The notes under the pieces were generated by a model. That model saw only the letters and a list, made by a program, of their open reading frames with translations. It was not told where the DNA came from and searched no databases. Both the position numbers and the translations under genes were made by a program. From positions 756,903,632-756,967,631 of the forward strand of contig CM057340.1 of the NCBI GenBank assembly GCA_030015575.1: a stretch of 64,000 nt of DNA, read 5' to 3'. Positions 1 to 12,268 of this stretch are shown piece after piece; the stretch's first letter is position 1; each line of letters starts with the position of its first letter. This DNA is from Agapanthus africanus (taxonomy: Eukaryota; Streptophyta; Magnoliopsida; Asparagales; Amaryllidaceae).

Positions 1-2919
1 CATATAACTTCGGTCAGTATCCTCCGGATATGCGCCAAGTCCAATACTGTCACCGGTAGGTAGTGTTCCCCAGCCAGGCTCAACACCTTTCTATACGATT
101 TTCTTATCCCGGGGTACCGTACCAGATCGACCATATATCCGCAAACGGTCCCTATCCCTCTGCCTCGATCCGGATAATAATCATAGCTCAGAACCAAGAA
201 ATCTCAAAATGGACGCCGAAATATCATATCAAGAGAAAACTGCGTTCAAAACATTCACAAGTTTTTTAAATAATATCGACAGTTTCTCAAATCCAGAAAT
301 CTCATGAAAGCAAAATCTCATAAGAATATGGCAATCATGAAAAGTTATGTACAGGCATAGAACAATACTATAATTCATAGTAATTGTGTTCATATAAGCG
401 TTTTTTATAGCATTGTAAGGAAAGTGCAATATCTGAAATAATATGTGGTACTGGGTATTAAACAGTAACTAAAATTCTAACAGGTTATAAGATGATACGG
501 TAATATAGCGATTTCTATTTGTGTACGTGGCATGGAAATTACCAATGATATGTATGTGAGCATGCGAATATGTGTACGTGCAACATGTGCATCATCGGTA
601 ATGGTGCTTGTGTCCTAACAAACGAAGTCATGAAAAGATAAAGGCATGAAACACGTATATATCGTAAATGAGCGAAGCACGAGCGTATACTGAAATAAGA
701 AATCAAAATGCGAGTGTAAAAGAAATAAAGAATTCATAACGTGAACAAGCATAAAAATACGCAACAATGTATGAACCATACGGTTATAGTTTAAAATAGT
801 ACGAAATGTTGTTTTAAAATATAGGGGCTACGATGTTTTTGAAGAAGATAACATTTGAAAATTCGTAAAGTCCCCTTTTTGCAATCATTTAAAATTTCGT
901 AACGATTCGTTAGTTTTGAAAGTAGGTATGGCTCTAAACATATCATAATATATACTTTAATGATTTTAAACAAGACTTTCTCGAGTCAAAATAAATATCG
1001 ACGATCCACCCCATCATAACACGTACGGAAAATACATTATACGATATCATCAAATCAATAGTACGGATCTATAGTTGCGTACATCATCTCATCTTATACC
1101 ATGACATATAATCTTAGGTCATATCGTATCATATCATATCATATCGCCTCATATCATCATTTCGTATCATATCGACTCATATTATCATATCTTAAATATC
1201 CTCATATCATATAGATAAATAGCCTAATGGAAAGAAATAGAACTAGGGATATATCTTCTATTAAGTATAGAAATATACTAATATGGTAGTCTAGCATAAC
1301 CTATAGACTAAGTATACTACAATAATATCTATACCGTTTCTTAATTCTACGGTTGCGGGGGTGCTATACACCATCCACCCGACTTCCCCCGTAGATATTC
1401 TTGCTCAAGACGAAATCGATGAATGCCTTGCTCTCCTTCTTCATCTCAGAAGTCCACACGTATGTACCTACAATCGAGTCCATAACCAAAATCAAATAAA
1501 AACCCGAATCGAATTGCATAGAAATCCATATCCAAAAACCGATATGACGAGCGCAGGGCGTATAAATTAGAACATATGGTCAACACGTGCTTAAACAATA
1601 AAATACTTTCCAACGTCGATGTATGAATGTTGAACGACCAAATCACATCAAGAAAACCCAAAAACCAATTTTCAAATATCATAAAATATCACCCAAACCC
1701 TAGTAAATGCTCCCAGATTTTTCTTAAAGTGATCTGGGACTTTTTAGCGTATAAGGTAGCCTTAATTATATAGTGAGTGAGCTACCTAACAAAATTCAAA
1801 CTCTAACTCCAAAGTGGACCCACAAATTGCGGCCATTCCCATTAAAATTGCGGCCACAACATGGTGGTTTGGGCTTGGGCTTCTACGGTAGCTTTCTATT
1901 GGTCTATACATCTCTTTGTATTCTCTATTTAATTTTCAGAGTCCCCTAGTTATTCCAGATTACATTTGATCATCAAAACTCATTGAAAAATCGATGTCGG
2001 AAAGTTATAAATTCATGTCTACCAATGATACTTGCACTAACAAGCCTATATCCATCACTTAATAGGATTGTGGTCACTCTCTAACCCCCTACTAAACCAC
2101 TACTACAAGTTCTACTCATTAAATCTCACTTTAGAAATTCTAAGTCTAGAAAACATGCACATTTAAAGTCTAAACTAGTTGTGAAGGCAAGAACACTTGA
2201 AAACTTATTTAAAGGTGAAATTATTACCTCAAAAAGCAACTCAAGAAAATTCCCAGATGACAAGAGTTCCTCAAAACTTAAACTTGATCCCATCATGTTG
2301 CCTAGGATGAGGTTAGGAGTATTTTTTGTGAAGGCTAATAAGAGTTTTGAGATGGTTTGGGAGGTGTTGTATGGTGGTAGAAAATGAGAGGAAGAAGATG
2401 AAGAAGGAGAGGAGGTAAGGAAGAGAAGTGAAGAATGCTCATGGTTGAAGTAACCATACCCCTCTCTCACTCTCTTACTTACCCATGTCTATTTGTCTCT
2501 TTGCCCCTTCTTATATCATTTTCATTTTCTTTTCTATTCTTATCTTTTCTGTTTCTTTTCTTTATACAAAACACAAAACCAATATCATAAAATGAAATGT
2601 TACATGTGACAATATGTCATGCACACTAAACATAGTTAACAAAATAAAATATGGTTTGGTGTAGTAATTAGTAAAACACTAATCAAGTTTAACATTAAAC
2701 TTGTATACACACACACACTAATTTATAAAAAGCCCAAATCAAAATAAATGCCTTCATTATTAATAATTCATTTTAAATTTTAAATTATTTTCTAAAATAG
2801 AGGTATATAATTATACCAATTTATGAAAACTCAAATCTATACTTGTATAATACCCATGAAATTCATTATTTTATTATTTAAATTCCATAATAATATTTTC
2901 TATTTTCTGAAATGTTACA
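1..2919 (-). mobile_element. Long LTR on the minus strand, truncated by the window edge
   Basis: Read on the minus strand, this block starts TGTAACATTTC at 2919 and runs to the window start. It is homologous along its length to the solo LTR at 6874-9840 read on the plus strand. Matching landmarks are the start, the CT/GA-rich block near 2400-2480 (against 7086-7170), the 'gtatagcaccc' block near 1370 (against 8305), and the 'gatctggt.cggtacc' block near 110-140 (against 8820-8840). No coding sequence is seen; short ORFs here are chance. Positions 1080-1210 are low-complexity 'catat' runs. The TGTAAC start and length near 3 kb fit long LTRs of Tekay-type chromoviruses, but no pol gene is present to prove the lineage. 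The far end and its target duplication lie outside the window. Confidence 0.75.
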
Positions 2920-4489
2920 CCCAACTCCTCGAGGAGAGCAATTAGTGAGTTTCGGCCATGCTCTGCCAACCTGAAAGATTCATGTTTGGCATAAGGCCTA
3001 TGCAGGATTCGTAAGGAGCTAGAGCTAGTGGAGCAGTTACAAATCAAACAAGCCTGAGAAAAGCCGGTTGATCCCAATGAAAAATCAAAATGCTAAGCGA
3101 GAACCTAAGGCTCAACTTACTGATAGCTGCGAGGAGCTGGTCAGCAAGCGCAGAGGGTTCTGGAAGATCTTCACCCCCATAAATTGCAGAACTGCAAGTA
3201 GAAAGCACTTTTGTTATAAATATTACTAAAAAGAGGGGTAATGGAAAAGAAAATATACTAACCAACAGTGGAAGGAGTAATGAGCCTCAATTGGGAGCCC
3301 TTGCGTATGGCTAACCTGTCACATAGTCGTCTATGAAAAAAAGATGGGGCGTGCGACAACATATGAGCTGCCATCAACTGAGATTCTGATATATCCAACA
3401 AAGAGTGAATCAGTTCACTACAAAAATCAAAAGATAACAAAATAAAGAGAGACTCACCTTCGATGATCCCCTCATATTCTGTTGAGGCCTGTTGGAATTC
3501 AGAATTTGGTGATCGGCATGGGAGCAACCACAATTATTGCCAAAGGACTACTGACTTCGACGCCGGTCTCGATGGCATCAGTCTCCATCATTGCAGGAGA
3601 AATTGAAGTAAGCTGGGTTCCGTCATTCATCAGAGCAGGGCTCGCCATCATCATGCTAGTTTCACCCATAAATTCACGGTACTCACTCATGGAAGAAGTG
3701 GCGCCCGGAACAATGTCCATAGGCTCAGGAACATGAGAAGTATGGTTATTGTTCTCCGTCCATGAAACTCCAAATTCCAATACGTTCGGCAAAGAACCAA
3801 CTGGTTCATTACTAACACTCAAGGGGCCCAGCAATGGAACAGGAACCCCAACTCGAGGAATCATACTCTCTACAAGAGCGATGAGGGGAAGCTATTGACC
3901 ATAACTAGCACCCGCCGTGGAAGTACCTATAAAGAAAAGATATAAGGACACGGAAGAGATAAAGCGGTCATGATGAGATACACAAGATAAAAGTTATACC
4001 GGTGCCCAGGGAGGCCCGAAGTGCAAATTGCTCGGCAGCACGACGCTCTCTCTAACTGGGCCGTCCATGCAGACCTTCGATAAGCGGTCAACAAAGGATC
4101 CTTCTCTTCTCAAGAAGCCTCTTCTTCGGAAATAGCTGGCATCAGTCGCTTCAAGGCCCTCTCTTGTACTAGTGTGGAAGGAGCTGTCGGCGGCATAATA
4201 GTTTTTAAGGAAGCATCCGCAATATGAATGCCGAAGAGCCGTATCCTTCCTCGACCAACACCAGCTATGGAATCCGCTGCTGTGGAAGTCAATGTAAAGA
4301 AAAGAGGATTAAAGTGTCGACAGACAGAAATTGTTCATTTGAAAAGGTGTAGACAAAAAAGATAGGTTATACCAATATCCATGGCAGCAAGATTTTCTTC
4401 TTCTTCCCGATGAGTATCAATCGAGGCCTGAATAGCTTCCTTAGTAGAAATCACTGTTGGAAAAGGAAAATTAACAATCGAGGCCTGAA

Positions 4490-4975
4490 TAGCTTAGACT
4501 CCTTTATGGCTACCTGAAGGTCGGTACCTTCGGCTTCCTCCTGTGACTCTATAATGGCTACAGCTATATCAACGTCCTCTTCGGCGGTCGTCCTAAAAGG
4601 GGAAAACATCTCTGAGGGGGAAAGACTCATATTGGACCCAAATTGGTCTATTTTCTCCTCCAAAGAAATATCCGTATGTTCACAAAGTACTGTATCAATA
4701 GAAGGTGCAGATTCATTTTTCTTCCAAGAGCTTGAAGCAGCCTTAGAAGCCTTCCACTTCACCGCGGGTACCTTTAGACGACACTTTCCAAGCTCTTTTT
4801 CAAACATCTCATCAGACACCGTCATAGTCGTCGCATTACTAGCACCGGCAGGAGACTTTGATCGAGCCATCGTGCCCACCAGGCGAGATGTTGTCATTGT
4901 TAAAAGAACCTCGGGAGCTACAGTATGCATTGACGAAGCACTGCCAGAGGAGTGCAATCTTCTATAAGACGGCAA
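4490..4975 (-). pseudogene. Exon-like block of the element D antisense gene (acidic, Ser-rich)
   Basis: An open stretch of about 160 codons on the minus strand. It begins Ser/Thr/Ala-rich and basic, then becomes acidic, with EEDVDIAVAIIES near its end. It has no recognised domain. The acidic motif parallels PDDIDLAAAITAS in the first exon of the element 1 antisense gene, supporting common origin. The plus-strand ORF over the same positions is a shadow: it has no homologue in element 1 and no exon structure. Low-complexity composition makes function impossible to assign. Confidence 0.45.
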
Positions 4976-5189
4976 TTTACCAGAAGACCCAGAAGCAGCA
5001 GCTAACGAAGCTTGATTCTTCCCTTTGGTTCCGTATTTCTAGAGTCAAAGGTGTGTTTCGGATGATCACCCCTAATGTTTCAAGTTGTCCGAAGCTCAGA
5101 GATGATAGAGGAACTCGTTGGCAGATTCCCTTCCTGCGGCACAAGAGGAACAAAGATGGACTGAGATTTTAAGAAAAACTAGTGATCTC

Positions 5190-5584
5190 TCACCTTCATT
5201 AGCCCATGGCGACCAAAAAAAGAACTTCTTTTCGCATTCAATGATCCCGTTCATAAACTCTACGTACCAATCCCCGTAGGAGGAAAAGGATCTGGGAACG
5301 CGCTTCATATCAGGAATAATGAAGCAAGATCCAGTTTTCAACCTTATAAAGTGATGAATGGCTTTCTTGGTCGACTCCTCGGTAAGAGCAGGTTGGCAGT
5401 AAAAAGATTTGAGAGGAACACCCTGATCATATCCGAACTTCCGAGCAATGCGATCAGGGTTATAATGCCTATGAGCAACATTATCGTCCCGTCGATATAC
5501 TAAGAATCTAGGCTTGATAGAATATAGATAGTCTATCTCCCTATCCGACAAAGCCAAAATGTCGTTCTTTATAATGTCCAGCAA
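5190..5584 (-). pseudogene. Plant mobile domain-like exon of the element D antisense gene
   Basis: This minus-strand open block reads ...YNPDRIARKFGYDQGVP... and continues about 60 residues later with FIIPDMKRVPRS.YGDWYVEF. The pattern of Arg-x-x-Arg-[KQ]-Phe-Gly-[FY]-x-Gln-x-[VI]-Pro, then an Ile-Pro/Arg segment and a Y..W(Y/W) motif, resembles the C-terminal half of plant mobile domain (PMD, aminotransferase-like) proteins as I remember them. PMD proteins occur both as host silencing factors (MAIL1/MAIN class) and inside transposons. The block ends at a minus-strand donor GAAG|GTGAGAG near 5193, and the block 5806-5588 just upstream appears to be the preceding part. The domain call is from memory of the pattern and needs a profile search. 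Confidence 0.45.
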
Positions 5585-6868
5585 AGGTCAATTGGCGGGA
5601 ATAGGTCTTATGCCAGTAATATACACCCAATATTCAAAATAAATGTTCTTGTTCTTCCAGTAAGTGAACGGGTTAAGAAAAAATTCATGAATATCTCTGT
5701 CTGGCGCAATCCCTATGACCCCGACAAGTTTCATTATCAACGGGAAGCGGTCATAGTCGAAGAATATGAGTCCCGTATGTTCACCATATGCGCCATGGAC
5801 GTGCATCTAAATCTAAGAGCGAAATAATGGTGTGGCATATACATACGCTCTCATCCTGGATTATTTAAGGTGGCCAGCTCATAGAAACCCTGATACAAGG
5901 ATGCTAACTTGCAATGCCAATGGCTAGGGTAGCACCGGAAGCAATACGGTGGGCTGGATAAACAAACAAAAGCCCGCATCAGTCGAGAGTGTGCGGTGAT
6001 CAAGAACCAACCTAACCATAAGCCGACGAACACTATAAAAAAAAGTCTCCCAGTCGATCCACGTAGCAGTGATGGCCCGAAGCTCATAAGGGGGCCTCCG
6101 TGGAAGAAAAAATTTCTCTAACAATGCAGGATTGTCCGTTAATCCTTGCATATATCAGGCTGAAGGGGTTGTTAATGTCGGCAAACTATCTGCGATCCGC
6201 ATTTAAAATACTTGTGCAGAAAAATCTATCAACGAATGCTTCAAATGTAACTCCCCATCCTTGAGAGGCTATGTTTAGCTCTTCAAATATCCACAACACG
6301 TTCCGGAGAGCTGGTCAGATGAAAATTATAGCATTGCTGGCCGTCAAATTCGTCGCGGCCAGGTCTGCAGCAAACACAAATTCATCACAGGGAACTATCT
6401 GTTATTAATGTTCCCCTTTGATAGGTAATTCGGAGATCCGCTAGAATTCAAACAGAGAAATGGATACTTCCCGATCGGATAACATAAAGGTGTTTGTCTG
6501 AATGTTCCACTGTTCCTAGAGAGACTTGACCTATTAAAGCTCGGTCTTAGGATATTCAAACAGAGACACGAAGACCACTGGGTAAAGTCTGGTACGCTGC
6601 AATAAGGCCTTCTTGGCCGATAAGATGTATCCAGCCCAAGCAATATAGCCAGGAAGATATCGAAGAATCATTCCCATGCCATAAGGTACTCCCCATGGCC
6701 TTGCCTCTTCTTAGCTGATGCGAGGCCGCAGAAGATCAATAGTCTTCGGCCCTATAACCCCACTCTGCGAAGGTTGTAGCATGTTGTGAGCGGTCCAATC
6801 ATCCATCTCTACTGTAAAGATAGTCGGCGAAGTTTATAAATAACAGATAGGCTCAAGCGGATCAAAGG

Positions 6869-6873
6869 GTGCC
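6869..6873. repeat. Target site duplication GTGCC, left copy
   Basis: GTGCC directly before the TG of the solo LTR at 6874; the same five bases follow its CA end at 9841-9845. This is the usual 5-bp duplication of Ty3/gypsy integration. Confidence 0.85.
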
Positions 6874-7639
6874 TGTAACATTTCAAACATTATAATGTTA
6901 TTTTGGAATTTAATTAATTTTATAAAACACGTTTTATTTGGTTTTCACAAAATACCCTATGAATATATCCGTATAGTTTGCAAAATAAATTGATAGTTTA
7001 AATGGAAAGCAAAAATTTATGTTATCATTTTACAAATGTTGGTTTTTACCATGGTTGGATGTTAGGGGTTAAGTTAATTGTAGAGAGAGAGAGAGTTGAG
7101 CCATATACCTACACACCCCCATACCCTCTCTCTTCATCACTCATTCTCACCTACCTTTCTCTTTCTTCATTCATCCCACTAATTTCTCATCTCAAAATAT
7201 CCCAAATCCAAAACCCTAACTCCTCACCCCAAATGAAAAATTCTAGCTTTCATCCACAAAATCCCATGGATCCCACAAAATACTTAATCTAGATTCATTT
7301 AGATTTCAAGAGAAGCCATCACAAACTCCAAGAGCTTCAAGTGGACATCCCTAGAGCTTGGATCACCCTCATCTCAAACCAAAATAGATAAATATCACAT
7401 CTTTATTAAGTATTTATAAGTCTTGCCATGTTATCTTTGTATTTCAGGCCATAAAGTCATATTTTGATGGGGGGTTTTCTTTAAAAATTTAGCTTTTATG
7501 TGAACCACTAGTAGTAGTGAATATTGGTATGGTATAATTGGTGACTACACCCTACTTTAGGAATTTGAGAGTATTTAGGTGTCAAGAAATAGATTTTTAA
7601 GGTTTTAGAAATTTCAAGTTTTGTGAATTTTCATATCAG

Positions 7640-8010
7640 CGGATTCCTTCTTCAGACATCTGCCCCATAGAGCTGCAGACGTCTATCGTGGATATATCTG
7701 TATTGTGTTTGTGATAGACTGACATATGAAGTTCTAGTATCCAGACGTCTGCCTTTAATTTTGAAAATATTTTTTTAACCTTCAGACGTCCGTGACCCGT
7801 TCTTCAAACATCTACTTTCTTTCTGTGCTTTTGAGAGCTTTTGGTCAGATGTCTGGGACCTCTTCGTCAGACGCCTGCTTACTTTCTGTGCTTCTGAGAG
7901 TTTGTGGTCAGATGTCTGGGACCCTTTCTTCAGACGTCTGCTTTCTTTTTGTGTTATTGAGATCATTTGGTCAGACGTCTGTCTTGTATAAGTTCAGGCG
8001 TCTGTCTTTC
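7640..8010. repeat. Irregular array around the palindrome CAGACGTCTG
   Basis: About nine perfect or slightly changed copies of CAGACGTCTG (for example at 7676, 7741, 7931 and 7971, with variants CAGATGTCTG and CAGACGCCTG), separated by related spacers such as 'ctttctgtgcttttgagagc'. The spacing is about 60-70 bp with pairs of palindromes per unit. It lies in the middle of the solo LTR. Confidence 0.7.
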
Positions 8011-9089
8011 AGGGTTTTTGACAGTTTTGAGTTTGAGTTTTTAAAACGGTTTCTAAACTTCGATTTGACTTTTTTGGGTTTAGACGATGACTCCAGGGGG
8101 TGGTTCTACATAGTTAGCAAACATTAACCTTTAGACGTTTAGTTCGCTAATATAATTTACGGTTTATATATTTATATGATTTCGTTATTGTTTTAATTGT
8201 AGATTCGGCTGCAGAGAATTCCGACGCGGCGAGATAGGGAAAGAAGACCATTGGCTTCGACTAGATGAGCATCTGAAAGTGGGAAATCGGGCGGATGACG
8301 TATAGCACCCATGACTACCATAAATTTAAAAAACTTTGTATCAATTTATAAACGCATGATATATGTACTCATTAATAGAATTGGCATGCCTTTATGCATA
8401 CACTTGATAGAACACAAGCACAATTACTAATGATTGATATAAGGCAAAATCATAGACGCGTATGCTACACAACATATCACTAATATTGCCATGACACTTA
8501 GAACTGCCATGCTATTTTTAAATAAATGACTTCCATTTTAATATAAATGCTTTCCATGATTTCGGTATATGAATCACATTGCGATATAGATTCTTATACG
8601 ATAGTTGCCAATTGCTAAATAAATAAATGATGAATTGCTGTTTTCCATGGATTTCAAGAAGCCGCAAAACAATTTATAAAACTCGCTTGTATTTGTAAAA
8701 GCACAGTTTTCTCTTAATATGATGATTTGGGAGTCCACCATGAGTTTTCTATGGATTTTATGTTTAGATTACCTGATTTCGAGGCAGAGGAGGATTACAC
8801 TGATTTCGGATACATGGTGGATCTGGTGCGGTACCGAGGGGCAAGAAGCCCGTATAGAAAGGCGAGGTGAGCCCAGAGAAGATGAATAACGACATGTGAT
8901 AATATTGGGCACAGCAGTTATCCGGAGAATACCGACCGGTACGAGAAAAAAAGAGATTGGACTGATCCAAGGGACAATGCCTAAGGAAACACATGAGTTT
9001 TACGTATCGATGATTGGTACGTTTTTTTGATGATTTAGTTGATGTTGTGTTTCCATTTGCACGATCCGATTATGATGCGCTTGATTGAT

Positions 9090-9126
9090 ACATACATACA
9101 TACATACATACATACATACATACATA
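9090..9126. repeat. CATA microsatellite
   Basis: An uninterrupted run of nine CATA tetranucleotides inside the solo LTR. Confidence 0.95.
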
Positions 9127-9840
9127 ATGCCTTTGATGTACATATCTTGTGATGATTATTCTACTCATTGAGTTGGAAACTCACCCTATAATGCCATTAT
9201 TTCTTGTACGACAGATCGTATGGATACTTAGCGGCTCTTCGGAACATCTTTTGGGTTATCGCATTTCTTTTGTTAGGTGGGTTATGATGTGTAGTAACCA
9301 CTTTTATATGTATATTTTCTTGTATCTAGTGTCTCTCCATCACACCAAAACTTGTATATTCATGGTATTAGATCGAGTTGAGACTTCTATTTATTCTTTT
9401 GGATATCGAACTTAATTAATTCCACTTGTTGATGAATATTTATATATATTGCTTATTGCTTGTGTTGATTTTCGCCTTAGGCGTAGTATATTAACAGCAT
9501 GGTTACTCTGCCGTTTGGACGTGGAAGCTAGTTCCCATTGTGGATGCTTTTATATATACTATATCTTTGTAAATTTTTTATTTCAAAATTTAAAAAGGAG
9601 GTGCTGTCCAAATTTTACACAACGAATTTTTTTTCAAATTAGATTATAAAATAAACCTATGAATACTTTTATACAAACAATCTTTTCAACTACACCTTAT
9701 TCCATTTAGTATACCCTTTCAATAATTTCACCTCCATTATTTCATTTAAAAGGTTTTAGATCTTGGTTTTCAGCTTATTTGGGTTGCGGTGACGTTACGT
9801 GATTTAAGTGCCGGTCACATTCCATTTCCGGGTCGTGACA

Positions 9841-9845
9841 GTGCC
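9841..9845. repeat. Target site duplication GTGCC, right copy
   Basis: GTGCC immediately after the CA end of the solo LTR at 9840, matching 6869-6873. Confidence 0.85.
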
Positions 9846-10054
9846 TCACACTGGAAGCTGATACGACCCTCGATTATCTGATTATACCAAGTAACCCAAA
9901 GTTGAAAATATTTACGGGCAGGATCATAAGTAAGAATCGTCTTAAGGATTTCCCTTTTGACAAGTTCGTTGGGACGCAAGTCTGTTGGCCGATCATATTC
10001 ACAGTTAGCTATGGTACGTGAAGGGAAAGAAGCGGAAAAGGCGTTTGTCTGCAA
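9841..10054 (-). pseudogene. N-terminal exon of the element D antisense gene
   Basis: Minus-strand open frame beginning MQTNAFSASFPSRT at an ATG at 10054 and running into the solo LTR junction at 9841. The same frame picks up again at 6873 on the other side of the solo LTR, which shows the two pieces were once continuous. A TATA box on the same strand lies about 385 bp upstream (10447-10438). No domain is recognised in this first part; it is rich in charged residues with a W-x-x-W-Y segment. Confidence 0.5.
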
Positions 10055-10437
10055 ATTTGAGAAGTCCTATAAAGGAATGGAGTATCTAACTTCGAAGATA
10101 AAGGATAAAATTGGTTAATTAAAGCAAAAATTTAAATTACATGTTTAGACTTAAGAAAATTTTCAACGTTATCTCGAGTTAAGTCAAGTGCGCAATTCAA
10201 AGGGTGCACAATTTTGAGTTAAGTCAAGTGCGCAACTCAAAGGGTGCGCTGAAAAAACAAGTACGCAACCAAAGGGTATGCATTCATTAAACAAAGGCAG
10301 AGGTGCACATGCGCACTTACTAAGTTAATAAAGATGTAAGGGTTTCTAACAGGAAGCAAAGGCTTCAGAAAGAGCACAACTCTGAAAAATCAAGAGAGAG
10401 AGAAAGAAGGCGCAAATAAAATGAAAGAGATGGAGCC

Positions 10438-10447
10438 TTATTTATAG
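10438..10447 (-). promoter_or_regulatory. Minus-strand TATA box for the antisense gene of element D
   Basis: The minus strand reads CTATAAATAA here, close to the plant TATA consensus TATAAATA. The first ATG of the antisense gene is about 385 bp downstream on that strand, leaving room for a start site near 10410 and a 5' leader. A CACGTG G-box lies about 80 bp upstream on that strand (near 10523). Activity is inferred, not shown. Confidence 0.5.
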
Positions 10448-11589
10448 CGTTTAAAAGTCGGTTCGTGTCCCCACGGATCTCGGAGCAATTCTAACAAATG
10501 ACAGCTCGACATCGATGCGTATCACGTGCAAGATACGTGCACATGATCGGTGGGGAGCATTTGTTCCTGCCCAAAATGTCCGCAACCATACATATGCGCA
10601 TTTGACAAAAATCATTGAGTGCCATGAGCATATGAAAAGCACGTTGGCATATGCCAGATTTTTAGAATGCGCATTAAGTATCTTCCCAAGTAGCAAAGTA
10701 CCATTTTCGAGACATGCGACACATGCAAAGTACGTGCGCATGCGCACCCTGACCATAGCCGGTCCCATTATAGAAGAAAATGTTCTATTAAATAACAATA
10801 TATATATATATAATAACAACAACAAATCAAATTAAATGAATTCGGGGATCGAAGGTCTAACGGTGCGCATGCGTCACAAATCAATCCAACAGTGCGCAAG
10901 CGCACCCCATGAAACAAACGTTTCTAACAAGAAATAAATCTTGTTAATAATGATTTAAATTTTTATTTAAAAGAAAAATCTTCAGCTAATTAAAATACCT
11001 TAACAAACATATCGATGAATCTTAATCCAACTGTGCGCATGACACCTTTAATTGATATGAATCGATTAAATAAATTTAAAATCAAATTGAGATTAAAATG
11101 ATCTAATAATTAGGAATAAATCCTAATTTTTCCTCTCCTATAAATAGATGCCTCATGCACAGTAAAAGGATACCGTAGGCCCCCCATAAACTTAAGGAAA
11201 AAAAACCATCTTCTTCAACCTTCGACTAGGAAAAAAAAATAAGAAGAAGAAGAAGAAGAAGACTTCTCTTCCAAAAAGCTATGACTTAAAAAAATAAAAT
11301 AAAAAGTTTTTTCTTTACATAGAATCTTTTGCTTCTTTTTAAATCTATTGATTCACAATATAAAATATCAAGAGATCTTAGGGTTGATCCCTCCTTTTAC
11401 AAAAATTTCAACATTTGTGAAAAATTAATCCTAAGATTTAAGAAAAACCCCGTTAAGGATTCTTATGCATCATAAAAGTTGAAGCTTTTGTTTCTTGATA
11501 AAAAAAAAAGAGAGAAAGAAGAAGAAAAATCAAAGACCATAAGCCTTTGCTTCTTTTGAAAGTCTTTGCTTCCTTTATAGTCCGCACCC

Positions 11590-11820
11590 TAATCTAAGAG
11601 CACTTGACAAATACTGTCTTTGAAGGCATACGTGTCATGCGATATCCACGTGAGAGCACTTGACAAACATTGTTTATGAAGGCATGCGCGTCACGTGATA
11701 TCCACAAAAGCGCAGATGATAAATATTGTCCATGAGGGTATGCGTGTAACGTAACGTACACGTGAGCGCAAACAGAAGATACTGCTTACATGCGCATCAC
11801 GTGCTAAACACGTGAGAGCA
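11590..11820 (+). repeat. Tandem repeat of about 70 bp carrying CACGTG in element D LTR
   Basis: Three to four diverged units of the form 'gagcacttgacaaa.actgt..(t)gaaggcat.cg.gtca', each ending with CACGTG or TCACGTGA-like cores (near 11648, 11692, 11757, 11795 and 11806). It lies downstream of the LTR TATA box. Confidence 0.6.
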
Positions 11821-12268
11821 AGTAAAAATGATATATATATATAGCCCATCAATTAGGTTTGCAATACGTGCAAAGCATGTGCACACTCTTTTAGAAAAGA
11901 ATATATATACATGTGCATCCTATTTGTACTTGCGACTTGGACAGCAAGGTTTTGCTTGATCACTTAGTTAAAATAGACTAAGTATAGAAGCTTTTCTTCT
12001 CATGTATGATCTATTGATCAAAATATCAATAGACCTAAGTTGACCTTAGTCTCAAAGACGACTAATGATTCTTAGTCCATACTTGTTAAGTTGATTTTAA
12101 TCTAAAATAAGATTAACGATCATTAACCATATTCCTAAGTTGATCTTAGTCCCATATACGACTAACGATACATAGTTCAAACTCATGTATCTTGAACCGA
12201 TGAAAAATATGACCTAGGTTTAAACCCAAATCTGATATGTATGGATTTGGACTAATCTGCGCCCTACG

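Larger units (their letters stand above)
2920..6873 (-). pseudogene. Antisense multi-exon gene of Tat-like element D (3' and middle part)
   Basis: Several minus-strand coding blocks separated by short spacers with plant splice signals. Examples of minus-strand donors are AAG|GTGAGT at 3460-3455 and GAAG|GTGAGAG near 5193; an acceptor CTTGCAG lies near 3188-3194. The gene reads from 10054 leftward and is interrupted by the solo LTR at 6874-9840. Blocks include 6151-5930, 5806-5588, 5584-5190 (plant mobile domain-like, listed separately), 4975-4490 and small 3' exons down to about 2930. In-frame stops near 6823 and 6670 show decay. It lies next to a Tat-like 3' LTR, the same place and orientation as the antisense gene of element 1 (41837-44848). 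Both share an acidic motif of the form (D/E)DxDxAxAI followed by a Ser/Glu-rich stretch. Extra antisense ORFs downstream of pol are known in Tat elements; the exact product here is not established. Confidence 0.6.
6874..9840 (+). mobile_element. Solo LTR, 2967 bp, Tekay-like
   Basis: Begins TGTAACATTTC and ends GGGTCGTGACA, flanked on both sides by GTGCC. No internal retrotransposon domain lies between, so it is a solo LTR left by recombination between the two LTRs of a full element. It interrupts the element D antisense gene: reading frame matching that gene resumes on either side. It is related to the minus-strand LTR at 1-2919. Short ORFs inside it are not credible genes. It contains an array of CAGACGTCTG-like palindromes (7640-8010) and a CATA microsatellite (9090-9126). 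The lineage call rests only on length and terminal bases. Confidence 0.85.

Noticed and set aside
2126-2470. 114-codon minus-strand ORF with Ser-rich start
   Set aside because: Lies in a noncoding LTR and is not kept in the related solo LTR.
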